Below, one piece after another: positions 24,140 through 28,650 of a stretch of DNA of 28,650 nucleotides. Where the stretch lies: positions 1 through 28,650 of the forward strand of contig DASWVC010000005.1 in NCBI GenBank assembly GCA_036401335.1, given 5' to 3'. Both the position numbers and the translations under genes were made by a program. The first letter of the stretch is position 1, and each line of letters starts with the position of its first letter. The notes under the pieces are model-generated. The model made no database searches. It was not told where the DNA came from and worked only from the letters and a program-made list of their open reading frames with translations. Source of the stretch: DASWVC01 sp036401335 (GTDB taxonomy: Bacteria; Verrucomicrobiota; Verrucomicrobiia; Chthoniobacterales; JAFAMB01).

Positions 24140-25708
24140 ATGCTGGAAAAAGTGAAGCAGTTTCTCGGGTTAACTCCTAAAAAATTGGGGAATCAACTCA
24201 TCATCAGCTGCGAGAAATTGGAGCGGCGAGTCGCCCTGCTGGAAAACGGCGTACTCGAGGAATACAACATTGAACGCGACACCGACCGGAACATTGTCGG
24301 GAGCATCTACAAAGGAAAGGTGAAAAACATCGAACATGGTTTGAAAGCCATGTTCGTGGACATCGGGTTCGAGAAGAACGCCTTTTTGCATTTCTGGGAT
24401 GCTTTACCGGGTCTGGACAGCGGCGTGGAAGAGGTCAACCGGGCGAGCGACAAGCGTTCGAAGAAGAAGATTTCGGCCAAAGACGTCCCGGACATCTATC
24501 CCGTGGGTTCCGAAGTCATGGTGCAGGTAACCAAGGGACCCATCAGCAACAAGGGGCCGCGGATCACCACCAACATCAGCTTGGCCGGCCGTTACCTGGT
24601 GCTGATGCCGCACAACGATCAAAGCGGGATTTCACGCAAGATTGATGAACCAAAAGAACGGGAACGCCTGCGCACGATCCTGCAACGCCTGGATGTTCCC
24701 GAGGGAATGGGGGTGATCCTCAGAACCATCGGGGAAGGTCAGCGGGCCCGCTATTTCGTGCGTGACCTCGGGCTATTGCTCGAGCAATGGCGGCAAATCG
24801 AAGAGGCATTTAAGACCAAACCTGCTCCGGCCATTCTCTTTCAGGAACCGGATTTGATCGACCGCACCGTCCGCGACTTTTTGACCGAAGAAATCGACGT
24901 TGTGTTCTGCGACGACGAACCCGCCGTCGAACGCATGCAGTCTTTGGTCGGACAGGTTTCAAAACGCTCGAAAAAACGCATTCTCCCCTACGTCGATTCA
25001 GTTCCCATTTTCGAAAAATTCGGCGTTCAAAAACAGATCGACGACGCCTTTCACCGTCAGGTCTGGCTAAAATGCGGCGGTTACATCGTCATCGATGAAA
25101 CCGAAGCCCTTATTGCCATCGACGTGAACACAGGCCGCAACAAGGGGGCCAAAGACGTCGAAAAAACAATTTTCCAGACCAACCTTGAGGCCGTGGATGA
25201 AATTGCCCGTCAACTGCGGCTCCGCAACATCGGCGGGTTGATCATCGGCGACTTCATCGACATGAAAAATCGGAAAGACCAGCAGACCATTTACAACCGG
25301 ATGCGGGACCGGTTGAAACGGGACAAGGCGAAGACCCACGTGCTGCCGATCTCTACCCTGGGCTTGATGGAGATGACCCGGCAGCGCGCACAGGAAAGCT
25401 TGACCGGGTCGATGTTTATCACCTGCCCCTACTGCAACGGGCGGGCGGTGGTGAAAAGCCCGATGACAATGAGCGTCGAACTTCAGCGCGCCTTGCACGC
25501 CATCATGCGCCGGAACGCGGAAACGCACGACCTCAAGGTCATCGTCAATCCCGAGGTCTTGAACCGGCTGAAAACAGAAGACGAGGACCTGTTGGTGGAA
25601 ATCGAACGGCGGTACGCCGGTCGATTAACTTTCCGGACCGATCCAACATTTCATCTGGAAAAATTCGTGATCTTCGACGGGCTGACGAATCAAGAACTGC
25701 GGACGTGA
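24140..25708 (+). CDS. rng: Ribonuclease G/E family endoribonuclease
   Basis: A 522-residue endoribonuclease that cuts single-stranded RNA, for example in rRNA maturation and mRNA decay. The S1 RNA-binding domain (about 50-150) is interrupted by a basic insert ('DKRSKKK'). The DNase-I-like catalytic region has 'IAIDVNTGRN' (D328) and 'IIGDFIDMKN' (D371), the two metal-binding aspartates. The zinc-link 'CPYCNG' (C429, C432) supports dimerisation, as in RNase E/G. It lacks the long C-terminal degradosome scaffold of enterobacterial RNase E. The link to mreBCD matches the mre-cafA(rng) neighbourhood known in Escherichia coli. The ATG has no clear ribosome site and starts 32 bases after the PBP2 stop. 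Confidence 0.95.
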   Translation: MLEKVKQFLGLTPKKLGNQLIISCEKLERRVALLENGVLEEYNIERDTDRNIVGSIYKGKVKNIEHGLKAMFVDIGFEKNAFLHFWDALPGLDSGVEEVNRASDKRSKKKISAKDVPDIYPVGSEVMVQVTKGPISNKGPRITTNISLAGRYLVLMPHNDQSGISRKIDEPKERERLRTILQRLDVPEGMGVILRTIGEGQRARYFVRDLGLLLEQWRQIEEAFKTKPAPAILFQEPDLIDRTVRDFLTEEIDVVFCDDEPAVERMQSLVGQVSKRSKKRILPYVDSVPIFEKFGVQKQIDDAFHRQVWLKCGGYIVIDETEALIAIDVNTGRNKGAKDVEKTIFQTNLEAVDEIARQLRLRNIGGLIIGDFIDMKNRKDQQTIYNRMRDRLKRDKAKTHVLPISTLGLMEMTRQRAQESLTGSMFITCPYCNGRAVVKSPMTMSVELQRALHAIMRRNAETHDLKVIVNPEVLNRLKTEDEDLLVEIERRYAGRLTFRTDPTFHLEKFVIFDGLTNQELRT

Positions 25709-25949
25709 CTGACCGGGACGAGCGGCTTAGCGTGGCCTTTTTGAACTCCTGTTCGCTGGTTCATTCAGGCGGCACGGTGACGGCGAATCCGCTTGCCTCT
25801 GGGCGCTTCCCTGCCGGCCGGGAACCCAGGCCTGAGCCAGTACTGCCATGGTCTCTGGGAGCCCATACCAACAACGGCTCAATTTTCCGAGACTCAATGA
25901 CCTATGAGGTGGCATTGATCACGAGCGGTTGGCCTTCAGAGCTAAAGCG
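25709..25949. other. Spacer between RNase G and the restriction endonuclease
   Basis: This 241-base stretch holds no convincing gene. A weak inverted repeat (TTCCC/GGGAA around 25807-25824) could end the mre-rng transcript but has no T-run. An open frame spanning it has no recognisable protein features. Confidence 0.4.
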
Positions 25950-26654
25950 ATGAGGTGGCTTCGGACGATCGTAATATTCGACAAAGGCGGTGTTGTCAAC
26001 GGAGCCGACTGGGCAACGGTCCACGAGAGCTATGTTCGGAGCATCCAAGCAATTGACAACCCCGAAGGCTCTGGAACGCTAACCCTAAGGCGGAAGGCTA
26101 AGCTTCCAAATGGACAATGGCGTAGGAACGGAGTGAACTATCTGAGAGCCAGGTTTCTGCATCACATGGTTTCTGATGAAAAATGGCTCCCGGAGGGAGC
26201 GGTCGAGATGCCCCAGGACCGAGTTCAGCCGGAGCTCTCACGTTATCCCTCTCGCGAACCGTACCGGGAGCCAGTCACGAGCGATTTTGGCGGATTTGAC
26301 TTCATGACCCGGACAGCTTCGGGTCTACGAATCGCAATCGAGTGGGAGACCGGAAACATTTCGAGTTCACATCGAAGCGTTAACAAACTAGTGATCTCAC
26401 TTGCTTCAGGCGTGATTCAAGCGGGGGTTTTGATTGTTCCTTCCCGCCAGCTTTACGAGCACTTAACCGATCGCGTCGGGAATATCGGCGAGCTTTCTGG
26501 GTATCTGGAACTTTGGGAGTCAGCCAAGGCTGGGGTCCAACGCGGGCTCCTCGCAATCACGGTCGTCGAGCATGACGCGTTGACTAATTCTGAGACTTTC
26601 CCTTGGTTGGATGTCGGCAATGATGGGCGGGCTGCAGAGGGTCGCGCTACGTAG
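25950..26654 (+). CDS. Type II restriction endonuclease, BamHI family
   Basis: A 234-residue homologue of BamHI, a dimeric Mg-dependent endonuclease. The core 'WETGNISSSHRSVNKL' corresponds to 'FETGNISSAHRSMNKL' in BamHI, and 'LTDRVGN' to 'LTDRVTN'. The catalytic D94, E111 and E113 of BamHI correspond to D117, E131 and E133 here. The BamHI base-contact residues N116, S118, R122, D154 and R155 correspond to N136, S138, R142, D174 and R175, all identical. GGATCC is therefore the predicted target; BamHI residues are quoted from memory of the published structure. A TTG at 25929 could add seven residues; the ATG was preferred. It is convergent with its methyltransferase and overlaps it by 8 bases. 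No controller-protein gene was found. Confidence 0.92.
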   Translation: MRWLRTIVIFDKGGVVNGADWATVHESYVRSIQAIDNPEGSGTLTLRRKAKLPNGQWRRNGVNYLRARFLHHMVSDEKWLPEGAVEMPQDRVQPELSRYPSREPYREPVTSDFGGFDFMTRTASGLRIAIEWETGNISSSHRSVNKLVISLASGVIQAGVLIVPSRQLYEHLTDRVGNIGELSGYLELWESAKAGVQRGLLAITVVEHDALTNSETFPWLDVGNDGRAAEGRAT

Positions 26655-26656
26655 CG
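26645..26656. repeat. Palindrome carrying both stop codons of the restriction-modification pair
   Basis: CGCTACGTAGCG is a perfect 12-bp palindrome. It contains the TAG stop of the endonuclease gene on the plus strand (26652-26654) and the TAG stop of the methyltransferase gene on the minus strand (26649-26647), so each gene ends with the same ACG-TAG codons. It has no loop and is too short to act as a terminator hairpin. Confidence 0.8.
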
Positions 26657-27591
26657 GCGTTGAACAAGCTGGGCTGGTCTCGGTCATGATCGGCTTCGCA
26701 CAGGCACTCGTTTCGATTTATTCGGTAATCTTTGGAGAGCGGGGTAACACCTTTCTTACGTCGACGGTCAAGATCTGCTTTCGTAAACAGTATATTCTTG
26801 TTTGCCTGGATTTCTTTTAGGTATGCAGCGTCCGCTTCGAGCTTATCGAACCGCTCAACAACTGCTGAGCAGTCCAACTCGGCGCCAATCCAGCGTCTTT
26901 GAAGCAGTTCGGCAGCGACGAACGTAGTTCCGGAACCGCCGAAAGGGTCCAATACAAGCGAGTTTGGATCTGACGCCGCAGTAATGATGCGATCCAGCAG
27001 TTTGAGGGACAGCGCGTTTGCTTCCCTTTTCTTGTACTTTTTATGTCGAACCGGAGGAATGTCTGTCCAAACGTCCGAGAGATTCACTCCAAGCGGGTTC
27101 ATCTTATCCTTGTAGCCTCCATAGTCCCGAAGCTCTCCCCCACAATGTTTGCAGCATGGCACCGGAAGACGGTCTGGGTGAAAGATCCGGGGCTTTTCCC
27201 CCTTGATAAAGTAGAGCAGGGAGTAATGCGACGGGTAAAGCCGCTTTGGAATCGGGAGAGAATACTTAATGTCAACTGCAATCCAATGGCGAAAGGTTAA
27301 CCGCTCGCGGACGTAGGTCCCAAGCGGCAGGTTCCATTTGGGAAGATTCCAGATCCACAATGACCCCCCAGGCGCAAGCACACGTGTGCACTCATCCAGC
27401 CAAGCCCGACACCATCCCAAATAATCCACCTCCTCCTTCGAATCATCGATCTTGGAGGAATAAAGCTTTCCCAGATTAAACGGCGGATCCGCAAAGACGA
27501 GATCGACCGATTCAGACTCGACCTCCGTAAGGACTTCAATGCAATCCCGCTCGAACAGCTTGCCCAGAGGCGTTTGCAACACGGGAATCAT
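26647..27591 (-). CDS. Type II DNA methyltransferase (cognate of the BamHI-like endonuclease)
   Basis: A 314-residue S-adenosylmethionine-dependent amino-methyltransferase that should protect the host from the convergent endonuclease. The catalytic motif 'DPPFNLG' (35-41) comes first and the AdoMet-binding 'DPFGGSGTT' (215-223) late, the order of beta-class N4-cytosine or N6-adenine enzymes. M.BamHI makes N4-methylcytosine in GGATCC; the same product is inferred here from the partner. A Cys pair 'CCKHCGGE' (146-153) may bind zinc. A TTG at 27633 would add 14 basic residues; the ATG at 27591 was chosen. The C-terminal part after about residue 260 is variable and basic. Confidence 0.93.
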   Translation of the reverse strand: MIPVLQTPLGKLFERDCIEVLTEVESESVDLVFADPPFNLGKLYSSKIDDSKEEVDYLGWCRAWLDECTRVLAPGGSLWIWNLPKWNLPLGTYVRERLTFRHWIAVDIKYSLPIPKRLYPSHYSLLYFIKGEKPRIFHPDRLPVPCCKHCGGELRDYGGYKDKMNPLGVNLSDVWTDIPPVRHKKYKKREANALSLKLLDRIITAASDPNSLVLDPFGGSGTTFVAAELLQRRWIGAELDCSAVVERFDKLEADAAYLKEIQANKNILFTKADLDRRRKKGVTPLSKDYRINRNECLCEADHDRDQPSLFNAAT

Positions 27592-28188
27592 CGTAGGTCG
27601 ACGCCGAGCGTCCTTGCGCTTCCGGGAATACAAGGCGGTCCCCAGCGTTTGAATTTCATTCTATGCTATCCATTGAAAGTTCTACGAGCACTTTTACCGG
27701 GTTTGCAGATCGTCGTACTTTCGGCCAAAGCCAAAATTCTTCTCTCAAAGCCCGTTTTGGATCTGCAGCTTCGCGCACCGCATTGAGGAGAAATAGGGTA
27801 AATTTTGAACGCCAGGTAAGCACTTGGCAGCAAGTTTATCTATCTCTCCCTGTGGCAATTTAAGCCGTATCCTCATGTGCTGCCTGCACAACTAAACTAA
27901 AACATGTTTTTTAAAAAGCGTTTTCTCGTCTCCTGGCACTCATTGAAGTGCCCTCTAACCAGGTTTGCAGGCCGATTTCACACATTAACGCCCGCGATCA
28001 ATTACAAGGGACTTGCTGGGCTAAACGTCTTGTGCATCGGAGACTTTGCCGCGGTCCGCCGGCTAAAGTGCTCCTTCTGAGCGACAGAAGGCAAACCTCA
28101 AGTCCATTCGACCTCAGAATAGCACGTTTAACGCTCCCGATTTCCGCTGCACGTTCATGGGTCTAAGAAACGCGCCTCCAGAGTTGCC
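27592..28188. other. Gene-free interval between the methyltransferase and an ABC-2 permease
   Basis: About 0.6 kb with only short open frames lacking protein-like features. Its base composition looks more AT-rich than the mre region. It contains an AT-rich palindrome (AAAACATGTTTT near 27900) and a small stem-loop (GGCACT/AGTGCC, 27935-27952). It could hold the methyltransferase promoter and remnants of an insertion event. No tRNA, repeat array or transposase fragment was recognised. Confidence 0.45.
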
Positions 28189-28650
28189 TTAATCGTCAGC
28201 TGTCCGGAGGAGGTATGCTGCCCCGCCGCAGGTCAGCAGGGCGCCCACGGCCAGGCACAGCAAATCGACCAGAATAAACCGCAGGTGGGCATCGTACATG
28301 TTCACCAGGCGGAACGCGTGGCAAAAATGAGTCAACGGGAAGAGCTGGGCAAAAGCCTGGACCGCGCCGGGCAGTAACTCCAACGGGCTGAACGCCCCCG
28401 ACAAAAGCAGCATCGGGAGCAGGAAAAAGATCGAGAGTTGAATGGCCTGTGTCTGGGTGCGGGAGATCGCGGAGATAAAGAGCCCAAGTCCGAGCGAGAA
28501 CAGCAGAAAAAGCGTGCAGATCACCGAAACCAACAGGGGTTGGTGAAATTTTACGGAAAAATGGAAGTGGCCGAGAAGAATGGTCCCGATGATCAACCCA
28601 AGGGAAATGATGAAGTAAGGCACAACCTTCCCGATCACAATTTCACTCTG
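28189..28650 (-). CDS. ABC-2 type transporter permease, C-terminal part
   Basis: The last 153 residues of an inner-membrane permease cut by the right edge; the frame stays open to the final base. It begins with 'QSEIVIGKVVPYFI', typical of the region before the last membrane helices in ABC-2 exporters of the YhhJ/DrrB kind. It then has 'SRTQTQAIQLSIFFLLPMLL', 'LSGAFSPLELLP' and 'LFPLTHFCHAFR', also family hallmarks. These exporters move drugs, polysaccharides or lipids outward with a separate ATPase. The partner genes lie outside the window, so the substrate cannot be told. Confidence 0.9.
   Translation of the reverse strand, partial: QSEIVIGKVVPYFIISLGLIIGTILLGHFHFSVKFHQPLLVSVICTLFLLFSLGLGLFISAISRTQTQAIQLSIFFLLPMLLLSGAFSPLELLPGAVQAFAQLFPLTHFCHAFRLVNMYDAHLRFILVDLLCLAVGALLTCGGAAYLLRTADD

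Noticed and set aside
27663..28166. Short open frames in the interval before the ABC-2 permease
   Set aside because: They have no ribosome sites, no protein-like patterns and no HTH that would suit a restriction controller.
1..28650. CRISPR arrays, insertion sequences, rRNA and tRNA genes
   Set aside because: No regularly spaced repeats, transposase-like proteins, terminal inverted repeats or RNA gene signatures were seen by eye.

Overview
The window looks like chromosomal DNA of a moderately GC-rich Gram-negative bacterium, with Verrucomicrobiota or a similar soil lineage the best guess. The guess rests on an mreB-mreC-mreD-PBP2-RNase G cell-shape cluster, a Tat-exported sugar-binding protein, a large sugar-uptake and sugar-oxidation locus, and few strong Shine-Dalgarno sites. 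Taxonomy is inference; no rRNA or tRNA gene was seen.

Region 1 (about 1-18.1 kb) is a carbohydrate or polyol uptake and oxidation locus built around two divergent transcription units. Leftward from a control region near 14 kb run a nitrilase-family amidohydrolase, a gluconate-2-dehydrogenase subunit-3-like protein, a GMC flavin oxidoreductase, a LacI-family regulator, an aldo/keto reductase, a Tat-exported binding protein, an ABC ATPase, two RbsC-type permeases, a GlcG/HbpS-like protein and a Gfo/Idh/MocA oxidoreductase. Rightward run a second binding protein, ATPase and permease. The control region holds a perfect 12-bp palindrome typical of LacI-family operators and a second near-perfect copy, one in front of each unit, so the locus is probably one sugar-induced regulon.

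The strongest oddity is the leftward ATPase. It is an 875-residue fusion of a complete RbsA-type double ATPase with a whole periplasmic-binding-protein domain that has no signal peptide. The fused domain matches the mature part of the separately encoded exported binding protein over 357 residues without a gap. It may be a cytoplasmic ligand sensor attached to the transporter ATPase.

Region 2 (18.4-25.7 kb) is housekeeping: a UbiA-family prenyltransferase on the minus strand, then mreB, mreC, mreD, a PBP2 transpeptidase with an unusual charged tail of about 120 residues, and RNase G/E. Region 3 (25.9-27.6 kb) is a convergent type II restriction-modification pair. The endonuclease is a clear BamHI homologue that keeps the catalytic residues and all five base-contact residues I recall for BamHI, so GGATCC is the predicted target. 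The last 0.6 kb before the right edge has no convincing gene, and the edge cuts an ABC-2 type permease.
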